64,000 bases of DNA from Pseudomonadota bacterium (GCA_020161855.1 JAIUNJ010000003.1:372001-436000), one strand, 5' to 3'; shown: positions 25,582-34,862, counted from the stretch's first letter. Notes: generated from the sequence alone by a model not told the origin. A program made the numbers and translations.

Positions 25582-27984
25582 ATGAACGGCCAAGCAAGGG
25601 CACAGCTTGAAAGCAGCTTGCAGTTTCTGCAGAGCTACAGGCCACCAATTGGTGTTACCGACGAGTTGCTGCAAAGGGACGGTAGCCTTCGCCCCGTCTG
25701 GCGCCCATTGATCGAGTTGCTGGCGAGCCAGTCGCCTGAAGCCATGGCGCGCCGTATGGCTGCGGGAGATCAGTATCTCAATGATGCCGGAGTCTATTTC
25801 CGCCAACTCGCCCAGGGCGCTTCCACCGAGAGGGCGTGGCCTTTAAGCCACATCCCCGTCGTCATAGCGGGAGCAGAATGGCAACAGCTTGCAGAGGGTA
25901 TTGCCCAGCGCGCCGAACTCCTCGAACAGGTCATGGCAGATCTCTACGGCCCTGCCCGGCTGGTGCGTGAAGGACTATTGCCGGCCGAACTCATCGCACG
26001 CAACTCGGAATGGCTGCGGCCACTTGTTGGCGTACAGCCGCCGGGCGGCCACTACCTGCATTTCCTGGCCTTTGAGATCGGGCGTTCACCAGATGGCGGC
26101 TGGTTTGTTCTGGGTGACCGCACCCAGGCGCCATCCGGCGCCGGCTTTGCGCTTGAAAACCGCATGGCCACATCGCGCGTCTTCTTTGATCACTATCCCA
26201 ACGCCAATGTTGAACGGCTCGCCGGCTTCTTTCGCGGCTTTCGGGACGCACTGAATGACCTGCGCCAGGACATGGATGGCCGTGTTGCAATCCTGACGCC
26301 CGGACAGGAGACAGATACTTATTTTGAGCACGCCTATATCGCCCGCTATCTCGGCTTCATGCTCCTGGAAGGAGAAGACATAAAGGCGGAGCGCGGGCGC
26401 CTGAATGTCCGCACGATCTCAGGGCCGGAACCCATCAGTGTCATGTGGCGCCGGCTGGACTCTCGTTTCGCTGACCCGCTCGAACTGGATGAGTCATCGG
26501 CCATCGGAACACCCGGAATGGTTTCCACGCTGCGCGATGGCGCTGCCACGATAGTCAACGCCTTGGGCTCAGGCGTCCTTGAAGCCCGTGCGCTTCTGGC
26601 CTTCCTCCCACGCATTTCCCAGGTGCTGACGGGAGCTCCATTGAAGTTGCCCAACATTGCAACGTGGTGGTGCGGCCAGCCGCAGGAGCGCGCCTACGTG
26701 AAAAGTAATCTGGCGCGCATGATAATCGGCCCTGCGCTCTCGACCCAGCTTCCATTTGACGCCGACTCCGCGACATTCCTGGGTGGCTCGTTCCGAACGG
26801 CCGCACGGCCATCGATTGAAGAGTGGCTTGTCAGCGATGGTGCCGGCCTCGTTGGCCAGGAGTCCGTATCACTCTCGACGACGCCCGCACTCGTCAACGG
26901 CAGCCTCGTACCTCGGCCCATGACAGTCCGCGTTTTCGCGGCCCGCACATCCAAGGGCTGGATCGTCATGCCGGGCGGCTACGCCCGTATCGGCCAGAGT
27001 GATGACCCCACCGCCCTTTCCATGCAGAAAGGAGGGTCAGTAGCAGACGTCTGGGTTATCGGAGAGAAGCCTGTTGTCACCGATAGCCTGTCGGATCAGC
27101 CTCAGGGGCCCTTTGTGCGCCGCATGCCGGGCATTCTTCCAAGTCGCGCTGCCGACAACCTCTACTGGCTTGGCCGCTACGTTGAACGTGCAGAAGGCGT
27201 GATCCGGCTGGTCAGGGCCTACAACCGGCGACTCGCTGAAACAGGTGATCCAGACCAGCCCCTGCTTGCGGCTCTCGCGCAGTTCCTTGACCGTTTTGGA
27301 ACAGATGTCTCTCAGCCAGTACCGGAGAACGTTCTCAACCTGCTGGACTTCGCGCAGAACTGTGCGGGGAAAATACGGGACCGCTTCTCGATCGATGGAT
27401 GGTCGGCACTTGCAGATCTCTCGCGTACAGTCCGCGACATGTCGCGAACAGCGCGAACTGGTGATGATGCGTCGCGCGCCATGTCCGTTCTGTTGCGAAA
27501 ACTTGCAGGCTTCTCGGGCCTTGTTCACGACAACATGTTCCATTTCATGGGGTGGCGCTTCCTCACGATCGGCCGTGCACTGGAAAGAGCTGATCGAACC
27601 TCGGCCTTCCTTGCCGAATTTGCTGACGTCGCAAGCCCACCCGGAGGTTTCGATCTCGCAGTCGAGGTCGGAGACAGCGTCATGACGCACCGGCGTCGTT
27701 ATGCTGTCGAAACCAACCGCAGCACCGTGATCGATCTCCTTGCGCTGGACATCAATAATCCGCGATCCATCCTGTTCCAGCTTGAGCAGATCAGCCGGCA
27801 GGATGCCTACCTGCCAAAATCCACGGTCAACGGTCAGATGTCGCCCTTCTCCCGCACGGCACTGCGCCTTCACACCGAGCTTTCTGTGGCCACGCCCGAT
27901 GAGGTCAATACCGCGCGTCTCTGGAATCTGCGCGACGAGATCGCAACGATGTCAAACGATCTGACTCATCTCTATCTCGACTGA
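25582..27984 (+). CDS. Circularly permuted ATP-grasp protein fused to alpha-E domain
   Basis: Protein of 800 residues. The first part (about 1-480) is the circularly permuted type 2 ATP-grasp domain (old DUF404/DUF407), with GVYFRQ near the start and GGYARIG late. The second part (about 500-800) is the alpha-E helical domain (old DUF403), recognised by ILPSRAADNLYWLGRYVERAEG. ATP-grasp enzymes ligate a carboxylate to an amine, and this family is predicted to build short peptides or amides with the neighbouring transglutaminase-like proteins. In many genomes the two parts are separate genes, whereas here they are fused. ATG at 25582 is chosen, just after the preceding stop. An in-frame TTG at 25567 would overlap it. 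The next gene follows after 1 base. Confidence 0.88.
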   Translation: MNGQARAQLESSLQFLQSYRPPIGVTDELLQRDGSLRPVWRPLIELLASQSPEAMARRMAAGDQYLNDAGVYFRQLAQGASTERAWPLSHIPVVIAGAEWQQLAEGIAQRAELLEQVMADLYGPARLVREGLLPAELIARNSEWLRPLVGVQPPGGHYLHFLAFEIGRSPDGGWFVLGDRTQAPSGAGFALENRMATSRVFFDHYPNANVERLAGFFRGFRDALNDLRQDMDGRVAILTPGQETDTYFEHAYIARYLGFMLLEGEDIKAERGRLNVRTISGPEPISVMWRRLDSRFADPLELDESSAIGTPGMVSTLRDGAATIVNALGSGVLEARALLAFLPRISQVLTGAPLKLPNIATWWCGQPQERAYVKSNLARMIIGPALSTQLPFDADSATFLGGSFRTAARPSIEEWLVSDGAGLVGQESVSLSTTPALVNGSLVPRPMTVRVFAARTSKGWIVMPGGYARIGQSDDPTALSMQKGGSVADVWVIGEKPVVTDSLSDQPQGPFVRRMPGILPSRAADNLYWLGRYVERAEGVIRLVRAYNRRLAETGDPDQPLLAALAQFLDRFGTDVSQPVPENVLNLLDFAQNCAGKIRDRFSIDGWSALADLSRTVRDMSRTARTGDDASRAMSVLLRKLAGFSGLVHDNMFHFMGWRFLTIGRALERADRTSAFLAEFADVASPPGGFDLAVEVGDSVMTHRRRYAVETNRSTVIDLLALDINNPRSILFQLEQISRQDAYLPKSTVNGQMSPFSRTALRLHTELSVATPDEVNTARLWNLRDEIATMSNDLTHLYLD

Positions 27985-27985
27985 C

Positions 27986-28864
27986 ATGAGCACGATGTAC
28001 GACATCACCCTTTCGATCTCGTATCACTACGACAGCCCGGCCGCCGTCAGTCACAACATGCTGCGCATTCTGCCGCGCACCCTCCCCGGACAACAACTCA
28101 TCACTGGCTTGATCACGGCCGATCCGCGCCCCTCGTTCCGCCGGGACAGTCTCGACTTCTTCGGCAATGTCATCACCGAGATCGGCTATGATATGCCGGT
28201 TAAGGACGTGTTCTTTCGTTTTGCCGGGCGGGTGCGGCGCAATGTTGAAGCCTCAAATCTCGACCTCTCGCCGCAGGTCGGCAAGCTTGCCAGTGATCTC
28301 TCAGCCGCAGCAACCTTGGATTCGATCTCGCCACATCATTTCACTGGGCCCTCAGACCGGATCCACTTGCATCCAGAGATCGCCGCTTTTGCCCGACAAC
28401 AAGCCAGTTCATCCATGTCGGTCGTATCTGCCGTGCAGGCCATTTCGCAAGCGATACACCGCGAGCTGATATTTGATCCGGAGGCGACGGAAGTTGCCAC
28501 GCTGCCGATCGAAGCCTTCCGGGCCCGCCGCGGCGTCTGCCAGGATTTCACCCACATTATGATCACGGCGTTGCGAAGCCTCGGTATCCCGGCAGGCTAT
28601 GTCAGCGGCTTCCTGCGAACCATTCCACCAACGGGGCAAGAGCGGCTTGAGGGCGCTGATGCCATGCATGCATGGGTACAGGCCTGGTGCGGCATGGAAA
28701 TGGGCTGGATGCAGATTGATCCGACCAACAACATCGTCGTGGGCGGCGATCACATCGTCGTTGCTCTCGGCCGCGATTATTCCGATGTAGCCCCCATTAA
28801 GGGCGCCATACGAACTGTCGGCAAGCATGAGACAGAACACGAAGTAAACGTCATTCCCTTGTGA
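27986..28864 (+). CDS. Transglutaminase-like cysteine peptidase family protein
   Basis: Protein of 292 residues with a transglutaminase N-domain (LSISYHYDSPAAVSHNMLRILPR) and a core with Cys185 (RRGVCQDFTH), His228 (DAMHAWVQ) and Asp245 (QIDPTNN). It is a normal-length member of the family that accompanies ATP-grasp/alpha-E proteins, probably hydrolysing or transferring an amide made by them. It is the last gene of the operon, one base after the ATP-grasp stop, and converges with the deacylase gene with only 11 bases between. No signal peptide is visible. Confidence 0.88.
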   Translation: MSTMYDITLSISYHYDSPAAVSHNMLRILPRTLPGQQLITGLITADPRPSFRRDSLDFFGNVITEIGYDMPVKDVFFRFAGRVRRNVEASNLDLSPQVGKLASDLSAAATLDSISPHHFTGPSDRIHLHPEIAAFARQQASSSMSVVSAVQAISQAIHRELIFDPEATEVATLPIEAFRARRGVCQDFTHIMITALRSLGIPAGYVSGFLRTIPPTGQERLEGADAMHAWVQAWCGMEMGWMQIDPTNNIVVGGDHIVVALGRDYSDVAPIKGAIRTVGKHETEHEVNVIPL

Positions 28865-28875
28865 CGCTGTAAAGC

Positions 28876-29844
28876 TCAGGCAGGAACACCAAGGCCCATG
28901 ATGTGTGTGCCGCCAACAACAAAGGCATGTGTGATGGTCCACAGGACATAGCCTGACTCCGGCGCGACAACTTCGCCGATGACTTGGCCGAAGGTGTTCT
29001 CGGCGATCGCCAGGACGGTCCCAGCGGATACCCGTTGGCCAGCTTCGACCCTATAGCGGTAAAATCCATCCACCGGCGCCTCGAGCCAAAGGTAGCGTTC
29101 GACAATCTGCGGTTCTCGCCTCGGCGGCGGTGCGGACTCGATCATCCCGAGATATTTGGCCACACGCAAAACGCCCTCAAAATGAAAATCAACATTAGCT
29201 TCTTCGATCAGCCCGATGCGGCCCGCCTCCGAGAACGCGGCATGCTGTCCGCGCGTTGCGCGCCCTGTGCAGCTTCGTCCTGGCGCCTTGAGATGGCTCG
29301 GATCAAGCCTGACAATAAGTTCTGAGTCGAAACAGCAGGCGAGCGCCATATTGTGCGCGTCAAAGCCTTCATCCCCGATGGTCTGGCACACCGTAAAATG
29401 AGATACATTCTCGCAAAGGTCGCCACCATGCATGTCGATCAGGCAGTCGGCGTCGGCAGCCCATTCGTCCAGAAGAGCATGAGCGATGGCTTCGGAAAAT
29501 GTGCCGTCGGCCTTGCCCGGGAACGAGAAATTGATGTTCTTCTGGTCGAGAGGACATACGTACTGGGAGCGATGTGGCACGGCCGGCAGGTTCACAACCG
29601 GCATAATCGAAACGCGGCCCTTGAGTGTCTCCGGATCAAAGGCGCGCTGAAGACGGATGGCTGCCTCAATGCTTGAGGTTTCATTCACATGGACGCCTGC
29701 AATCACAGCGAGCCGCGGCCCAGCGTTCTTTCCGACGACATCGAAAACCGGAAACGACCAGTCTGCGAGTGCGGCATGACTGAAACGAACCTCATGAGTC
29801 GACATACCTGACTTCACCACCAGCATGGCCTCCTTCATTGACAA
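28876..29844 (-). CDS. Succinylglutamate desuccinylase/aspartoacylase family deacylase
   Basis: Zinc-dependent amidohydrolase of 322 residues in the AstE/AspA family. The zinc motif is HVNE (His52 and Glu55), with a third ligand His in DMHGGD. The C-terminal half carries a biotinyl-lipoyl-like beta domain (APVDGFYRYRVEAGQ, GEVVAPESGYVLW) typical of the DoeB-type and related members rather than of AstE. It would remove an acyl group from an N-acyl amino acid. It is divergent from an EhuB-like importer, and DoeB/EutE deacetylases of ectoine breakdown belong to this family, so the imported compound may be ectoine-like or an N-acyl amino acid. Other ectoine genes (hydrolase, transaminase) are absent, so this is only suggestive. 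Confidence 0.82.
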   Translation of the reverse strand: MSMKEAMLVVKSGMSTHEVRFSHAALADWSFPVFDVVGKNAGPRLAVIAGVHVNETSSIEAAIRLQRAFDPETLKGRVSIMPVVNLPAVPHRSQYVCPLDQKNINFSFPGKADGTFSEAIAHALLDEWAADADCLIDMHGGDLCENVSHFTVCQTIGDEGFDAHNMALACCFDSELIVRLDPSHLKAPGRSCTGRATRGQHAAFSEAGRIGLIEEANVDFHFEGVLRVAKYLGMIESAPPPRREPQIVERYLWLEAPVDGFYRYRVEAGQRVSAGTVLAIAENTFGQVIGEVVAPESGYVLWTITHAFVVGGTHIMGLGVPA

Positions 29845-29855
29845 GCTGTGGACGG

Positions 29856-29861
29856 TATAAT
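29856..29861 (+). promoter_or_regulatory. Perfect -10 element upstream of the EhuB-like gene
   Basis: TATAAT stands 43 bases before the binding-protein ATG at 29905. A weak -35 candidate (TTCATT, 29834-29839) lies 16 bases upstream, inside the start of the divergent deacylase gene. Initiation near 29868 would give a short leader. Confidence 0.4.
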
Positions 29862-29904
29862 CTAGTGATGCACGTATTTGGTCCGAAAATTGCGGAGAAC
29901 CTCC

Positions 29905-30786
29905 ATGACAAAATTGCGTGTGCCACGCCGCCAGGTGCTGCGTGGTGGCTTGTTTGCAGCAAGCGCCGTCTTCATGCCGAGCCTGGCACGTGCCGAAACC
30001 ACACTGGAGAGAATTAAGTCCTCTGGAACGGTTTCCGTCGGTATCGCCAACGAGAAACCCTATGGCTTTGTGGAAACCGATGGCAAGCTAGTTGGCGCCA
30101 TTCCGGATATCATTTTTGCGGCACTGGAGCCTCACGGCCTCAAGGAAATGAAGGCCGAAATTCTGGAGTTCAACGCGTTGATCCCTGGCATCAATGCCAA
30201 TCGCCTCGATATCATCGGCGCCGGCATGTACATCAGGCCGGCCCGTTGCGAGGCGGTTGCCTTCACCAATCCGGTTACGCGAGCAGGCTATGGCTTTGCA
30301 GCCCTGAAGGGCAATCCCAAGGGCCTTCAGAGCATTGCCGACGCTGCAAAGCATGCCGATGCGCTGGTCGGCACCCAGAACGGTTCGGCCCAGGTGGAAG
30401 AGCTGGCCAAAGCGGGCGTTCCCCAGGAACGCATCGTGCTCTTCAGCAACGCCACTGAAGCCCTTGCCGGCCTCAAGGCTGGCCGTGTCGATGTGATCTA
30501 CTTCCCCGGCCTGGAACTGGGCGACCTTCTCAAGACGGCCAACGATCCAGCATTTGAACGAGTCGATCCGTTCAATCAGGTCATCGGCGAGGACGGTACG
30601 CCACAATACGGCTACTCAGCGCTGGGTCTCCGCAAGGGCGATACTGATCTGAAGCAGGTTCTCGATGAAGAGATCGCCAAGATGCTCGCCTCGGGCAAGC
30701 TGCTGGAGATCATCGGCAAGTACGGTTATGGCAAGGACGAGCTTCCGCTCACCACCGATACCGCCGAGCATTTGTGCAAAGCTTGA
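29905..30786 (+). CDS. EhuB-like periplasmic amino-acid/ectoine binding protein
   Basis: Binding protein of 293 residues in SBP family 3. The start at 29905 is supported by GGAG 7 bases upstream and by a twin-arginine-like signal (PRRQVLRGGLF...ARAE). Motifs such as SVGIANEKPYGF, FNALIPGINANRLDIIGAGMYIRPARCEAVAFTNP and GLKAGRVDV follow the pattern of the ectoine binder EhuB more closely than general glutamine or His binders. It would deliver a compatible-solute or amino-acid-like ligand to the two permeases encoded directly downstream. It is divergent from the deacylase gene. Confidence 0.82.
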   Translation: MTKLRVPRRQVLRGGLFAASAVFMPSLARAETTLERIKSSGTVSVGIANEKPYGFVETDGKLVGAIPDIIFAALEPHGLKEMKAEILEFNALIPGINANRLDIIGAGMYIRPARCEAVAFTNPVTRAGYGFAALKGNPKGLQSIADAAKHADALVGTQNGSAQVEELAKAGVPQERIVLFSNATEALAGLKAGRVDVIYFPGLELGDLLKTANDPAFERVDPFNQVIGEDGTPQYGYSALGLRKGDTDLKQVLDEEIAKMLASGKLLEIIGKYGYGKDELPLTTDTAEHLCKA

Positions 30787-30792
30787 TGTCAC

Positions 30793-31449
30793 GTGTGGGT
30801 TAGTTTCGGCCCACCCTTCGATCTGATGCCGCAGCTCCTCAAAGGGGCTGCGGTTACGCTTCAAATCACCATGATGGCGGCCGTGCTTGCGCTAGTACTG
30901 TCCTTCATCGTGGCCTTCGGGCGCATGGCATCGAACAAGGCCGCGCGCATGGCATCGACAATATATGTCGAATTCCTGCGAGGAACCTCCGCCCTCGTAC
31001 AGCTCTTTTATCTGTTCTTCATGTTGCCCGCCTTCGGCATCACGCTGGGCGCCATGACGACGGCGATTGTCGGACTTGCCCTCAATATGTCAGCTTACGG
31101 CGCCGAAATTGTCCGCTCGGCTATTCAATCCATCGACAAGGGACAGCATGAAGCCGGTGCCGCACTCGGCCTGTCTCGCCTTAAGGTGCTGAGGCTTGTC
31201 GTCATTCCGCAAGCCTTCCTTCTGATGCTGCCATCGTTTGGCAATCTCTTGATCGAGCTGATCAAGGCAACGTCGCTCGTGTCCCTCATCACCCTCACTG
31301 AGCTTACATTCTCTGGCCGCCAGATGGTGGTAACAACAGGCCGGACATTCGAGGTCTGGGGACTTGTGCTGCTGATGTATTTTGCGATGGCCTATCCGCT
31401 GACATGGATCGTGCGCCTCGCTGAAAACCGCGCTGCCAGATACAGGTAG
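30793..31449 (+). CDS. Polar amino-acid ABC permease (EhuC-like)
   Basis: His/Glu/Gln-type permease of 218 residues with about five membrane helices and the EAA loop GAEIVRSAIQSIDKGQHEAGAALGLSRLKVLRLVVIPQ. It starts with GTG 6 bases after the binding-protein stop. It would form a heterodimer with the next permease. No gene for the required ATPase is in this cluster. Confidence 0.88.
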   Translation: MWVSFGPPFDLMPQLLKGAAVTLQITMMAAVLALVLSFIVAFGRMASNKAARMASTIYVEFLRGTSALVQLFYLFFMLPAFGITLGAMTTAIVGLALNMSAYGAEIVRSAIQSIDKGQHEAGAALGLSRLKVLRLVVIPQAFLLMLPSFGNLLIELIKATSLVSLITLTELTFSGRQMVVTTGRTFEVWGLVLLMYFAMAYPLTWIVRLAENRAARYR

Positions 31450-31456
31450 CGCAGCG

Positions 31457-32113
31457 ATGTTTGATTACAGCTTCGCGCTCAGCCTGCTACCCGAACTGTG
31501 GAAGGGTTTTGAGGTCACAGTCATTGCCACAATCGGCGGCTTTCTCATTGCGCTGCTAGTCGGCGGAATTCTCGAGGCTGGGCGCCGCAGCGGCTGGCGC
31601 ATCCTGAAGCATGTCAGCAATGGCTACATCGCCTTTGTACGCTGCACACCACTCCTTGTTCAGCTCTATTTTGTGTTTTACGTCCTCCCGGCCTATGGCA
31701 TCCGCTTCAGTGCGCTCACCACTGGCATCCTCTGCTTGGGCCTGCATGTCGGCGCCTATCTGGCGGAGGTCTACCGGGCGGGCATCGACTCAATTGCAGT
31801 CGGGCAGTGGGATGCTGCAAAGGCCCTTGGCCTCCGCCGTCACGCAATCTGGCTCAAGGTTGTCCTGCCCCAGGCGCTTCCTCCCATGCTGCCGCCACTG
31901 GGCAATTTTCTGATCGGCCTCTTCAAGGAAACGCCTTTGCTGGCGGCGATCACAGTGATCGATCTCTTTGGCGCCGCCAACGCCATCGCCGGGCGCACGT
32001 TCAAATACAATGAGCCATATACATTGGCGGCGATCTTACTGCTGCTCGTCAGCCTCATTGCTGCCTATGGAGTACATCGGCTGGAGCGCCGGTTTGCGAA
32101 GGTCCAGCGATAG
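31457..32113 (+). CDS. Polar amino-acid ABC permease (EhuD-like)
   Basis: Second permease of 218 residues, same length and family as its neighbour, with EAA loop YLAEVYRAGIDSIAVGQWDAAKALGLRRHAIWLKVVLPQ. The two are clearly paralogous by shape and spacing. It is the last gene of the small importer operon. After it a 181-base gap leads to the SorC regulator, and the ATPase (EhuA equivalent) is not found there. Confidence 0.88.
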   Translation: MFDYSFALSLLPELWKGFEVTVIATIGGFLIALLVGGILEAGRRSGWRILKHVSNGYIAFVRCTPLLVQLYFVFYVLPAYGIRFSALTTGILCLGLHVGAYLAEVYRAGIDSIAVGQWDAAKALGLRRHAIWLKVVLPQALPPMLPPLGNFLIGLFKETPLLAAITVIDLFGAANAIAGRTFKYNEPYTLAAILLLLVSLIAAYGVHRLERRFAKVQR

Positions 32114-32227
32114 CTGAGATGTACCGCTTGGCACGGCGAGCCATTTGGCGGCCCGCGGAGTCGTGATCCATTTACCAGACACGACACCGACCGTGCCCGC
32201 GCGGTTGCAGCGCAGCATCTATTTTCC

Positions 32228-32256
32228 TTGACGGCCAGTCCGATCTGAAAAATATT
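32228..32256 (+). promoter_or_regulatory. Candidate sigma-70 promoter for the polyol operon
   Basis: TTGACG (32228-32233) and AATATT (32251-32256) are spaced exactly 17 bases. The regulator start codon (TTG at 32295) follows 39 bases downstream with AGGA in between. The remaining 180-base gap shows no terminator for the previous operon that I recognise. Confidence 0.42.
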
Positions 32257-32294
32257 GCAACACAAGAAAAATAATTCATCAGGAATGGGACGCC

Positions 32295-33299
32295 TTGAAC
32301 CAGCATGTTCTCGCTTTGCAGTCAGATGCCGAAGCCGCCTTGGCGGCCCGTGCGGCGTGGTTGCATTTCTCAGCGGGAAAGACCCAGGGCGAGGTTGCTG
32401 AGCTTCTCGGCGTGCAATCAACCAAGGCCCACAGACTGATCGCCCGTGCGCGTAACGAAGGCCTGGTGCGGGTTTTCGTCGAGGGACCGATTGCCGGCTG
32501 CATCGAGCTCGAAGAACAACTCAAGGACACCTTTGGCTTGGGCCATTGCGAAGTTGTACCAAATATCGACGATGGCCCCCTGCCCCTGAGGACCCTTGGG
32601 ACGGCAGGCGCACGCTATTTGCGGAACCTCATCGAGAGCAACCGCTACAGCATGATCGGCATAGGTCATGGCAGAACCCTCGCGGCGGCCGTCGAACTTA
32701 TGGCGAGCGTTGACGACTGCAAGACGCGCTTCGTGTCTCTCCTTGGCGGCCTGACGAGACGTTTTGCGGCAAGTCCTTTCGATGTGATTCACCGTCTCGC
32801 CGAACGTACGGGGGCCGAGGCCTATGTCATGCCCGTTCCCTTCTTTGCCAACTCAGTGAAAGACCGGGAAGTGCTGGAATCGCAATATGGCGTCTCTGAT
32901 GTCATCGGAATGGCGCGCAATGCCGATATCTATATCGCTGGCATCGGCGAAGTGGATCGCAACAGTTTCATTGCCTCGGGCGGCATGGTCGAAGCCGAGG
33001 ATGTTGACTCAGTCGTCAACTCGGGCGCCCGCGCGGAAATTCTTGGCCACTTCTTCCACGATGACGGCACGCACATGCCGCATCCTCTGTCGGACCGCGC
33101 CATGGCGCCGCGGCTTGCAGATCTGAGAGCGCACAAGATTGTCGCCCTTGTCGGCGGCACATCCAAGATTCAGGCCACACAATCCATTCTGGCGGGTGGA
33201 CTACTGCACGGTCTGATTACTGACGAGGCGACGGCACGCCGTCTCGTCATTGCCAAATCCGGTCGAGGAACCGGCAACAAGAACGGGAAAGCCGCATAA
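32295..33299 (+). CDS. SorC/DeoR-family sugar-binding transcriptional regulator (EryD-like)
   Basis: Regulator of 334 residues with an N-terminal HTH (about 18-60: FSAGKTQGEVAELLGVQSTKAHRLIARA) and a SugR-like phosphosugar-binding domain (about 65-320) with GIGHGRTLAAAVELM, PVPFFANS and GGTSKIQATQSILAGGLLHGLITDE. Members such as EryD of Brucella repress polyol operons and are released by the phosphorylated or free polyol. It probably controls the downstream importer and EryA-like kinase genes. TTG is the best start, as no ATG precedes the HTH in frame and AGGA lies upstream. Confidence 0.85.
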   Translation: MNQHVLALQSDAEAALAARAAWLHFSAGKTQGEVAELLGVQSTKAHRLIARARNEGLVRVFVEGPIAGCIELEEQLKDTFGLGHCEVVPNIDDGPLPLRTLGTAGARYLRNLIESNRYSMIGIGHGRTLAAAVELMASVDDCKTRFVSLLGGLTRRFAASPFDVIHRLAERTGAEAYVMPVPFFANSVKDREVLESQYGVSDVIGMARNADIYIAGIGEVDRNSFIASGGMVEAEDVDSVVNSGARAEILGHFFHDDGTHMPHPLSDRAMAPRLADLRAHKIVALVGGTSKIQATQSILAGGLLHGLITDEATARRLVIAKSGRGTGNKNGKAA

Positions 33300-33331
33300 C
33301 GCCAACCAGGATACCATGGAGGATCCAAATC

Positions 33332-34771
33332 ATGTACGATAAGGAAAAGGGACTCTTTGAAGCCTTTGTGGCCGGCAAGATGAGCCGCCGCGAGCTTCTG
33401 AGAGCCACCGGCAAGCTTGGCCTTAGCGCCAGCGCCGCTGGCATGTTGATCTCTTCGGCCCAGACCAAGGCCATGGCTGCCGACTTCGACTGGATGAAGT
33501 ACAAGGGCACGAAGCTCAAGCTTCTGCTGAACAAGCATCCCTATGCCGACGCCATGATTGCCAACATCGAGACCTTCAAGTCGATGACCGGCATTGATGT
33601 GGCATGGGATATTTTCCCGGAAGATGTCTATTTCGACAAAGTGACGGCGGCTCTGTCGTCTGGCTCCGGGGAATATGATGCATTCATGACCGGTGCTTAC
33701 ATGACCTGGACCTATGGTCCGGCCGGCTGGATCGACGATCTCAACGAATACATCAAGGACCCGGCCAAGACGAACCCAACCTACAATTGGGAAGACGTTC
33801 TGCCCGGCCTGCGCGCCTCCACCTCATGGAACGGTGTTCCGGGTGGCGAACTCGGCTCCGCTGATGCAAAACAGTGGTGTACGCCTTGGGGCTACGAACT
33901 GAACAACATCTCCTACAACAAGGTGATGTTCGACAAGGTCGGTGTGCAGCCTCCGAAGAACATTGATGAAATGGTGGCAACGGCGGCCAAACTGACAAAG
34001 GATCTGGGTGGACCTTACGGCATAGGTGTGCGCGGTTCGCGCTCATGGGCCTCCATCCATCCTGGCTTCCTCTCCGGCTATGCAAACTTCGGAGAAAAGG
34101 ACTTCAGCGTGACGGATGGCAAGCTCAAGGCGGCCATGAACTCCGCAGGCTCGAAGGACTTCCACAAGAAGTGGGTACAGATGATCCAGGAGTCCGGTCC
34201 GAAGGACTGGGCGAACTACACCTGGTATCAGGTCGGCACAGACCTCGGCGCCGGCGCCTCGGCCATGATCTTCGACGCCGACATTCTCGGCTACTTCATG
34301 AATGGCGGCGACAACAAGGAGAAGGGCAATCTGGGCTATGCACCCTTCGCGGCCAATCCGGCTGCGGCAGCGCCGACGCCCAACGTCTGGATCTGGTCGC
34401 TGGCTATGGCTTCGGCCGGCAAGCAGAAGGACGCCACCTGGTACTTCCTGCAATGGGCGACCTCGGTCGAACATGATCTGTTCGGTGCCCGCAAGATGGA
34501 CTTTGTGAATCCGGTGCGCGCCTCGGTCTGGAAGGACGAGGAATTCCGTGCCCGTATCGACAAGTCCTATACGGGCTATCTGCATCAGCATGATGTGTCG
34601 GCCCCGGGTGCGAAGATCTACTTCACGGCTCAGCCGCTGTTCTTCGATCTCACCACCTTGTGGTCGGAAAACCTGCAGAAGATGGTGGCCAAGGAAATCC
34701 CGGTCGATGAGGGCTTGGACAAGATGGCAGCAGAAATGGACCAGAAGCTGGTGGAAGCTGGCCTCGGCTAA
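33332..34771 (+). CDS. Extracellular solute-binding protein of polyol/sugar ABC importer
   Basis: Binding protein of 479 residues in SBP family 1. A GGAGG sequence precedes the start. The N-terminus holds KMSRRELLRATGKLGLSASAAG, an unusual Tat-like signal about 20 residues in (twin-Arg, cleavage near KAMA-AD). The mature protein has the typical two-lobe pattern with MTGAYMTWTYGPAGWIDDL, CTPWGYELNNISYNKVMF and WANYTWYQVGTDLGAGASAM. It is the third-largest gene of a polyol operon and belongs with two permeases and two ATPases. A strong hairpin with a T-run follows its stop and separates it from the first permease gene. Confidence 0.88.
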   Translation: MYDKEKGLFEAFVAGKMSRRELLRATGKLGLSASAAGMLISSAQTKAMAADFDWMKYKGTKLKLLLNKHPYADAMIANIETFKSMTGIDVAWDIFPEDVYFDKVTAALSSGSGEYDAFMTGAYMTWTYGPAGWIDDLNEYIKDPAKTNPTYNWEDVLPGLRASTSWNGVPGGELGSADAKQWCTPWGYELNNISYNKVMFDKVGVQPPKNIDEMVATAAKLTKDLGGPYGIGVRGSRSWASIHPGFLSGYANFGEKDFSVTDGKLKAAMNSAGSKDFHKKWVQMIQESGPKDWANYTWYQVGTDLGAGASAMIFDADILGYFMNGGDNKEKGNLGYAPFAANPAAAAPTPNVWIWSLAMASAGKQKDATWYFLQWATSVEHDLFGARKMDFVNPVRASVWKDEEFRARIDKSYTGYLHQHDVSAPGAKIYFTAQPLFFDLTTLWSENLQKMVAKEIPVDEGLDKMAAEMDQKLVEAGLG

Positions 34772-34785
34772 ACACCGCACAGGAT

Positions 34786-34840
34786 GCGGGCGGCCCCTTC
34801 AACCTCCCTTTGGAGGCGCCGCCCCGTCTCTCTATTTTTC
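34786..34840 (+). terminator. Hairpin with T-run between binding protein and permease genes
   Basis: An outer 7-base stem (34788-34794 with 34818-34824) encloses an inner 5-base stem CCTCC/GGAGG (34803-34807, 34812-34816). A T-rich stretch (TATTTTT near 34833-34839) follows. It looks like a partial terminator or attenuator that favours binding-protein mRNA over the rest of the operon. Confidence 0.6.
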
Positions 34841-34862
34841 AGACGCGAGGACGAGTGGATCC

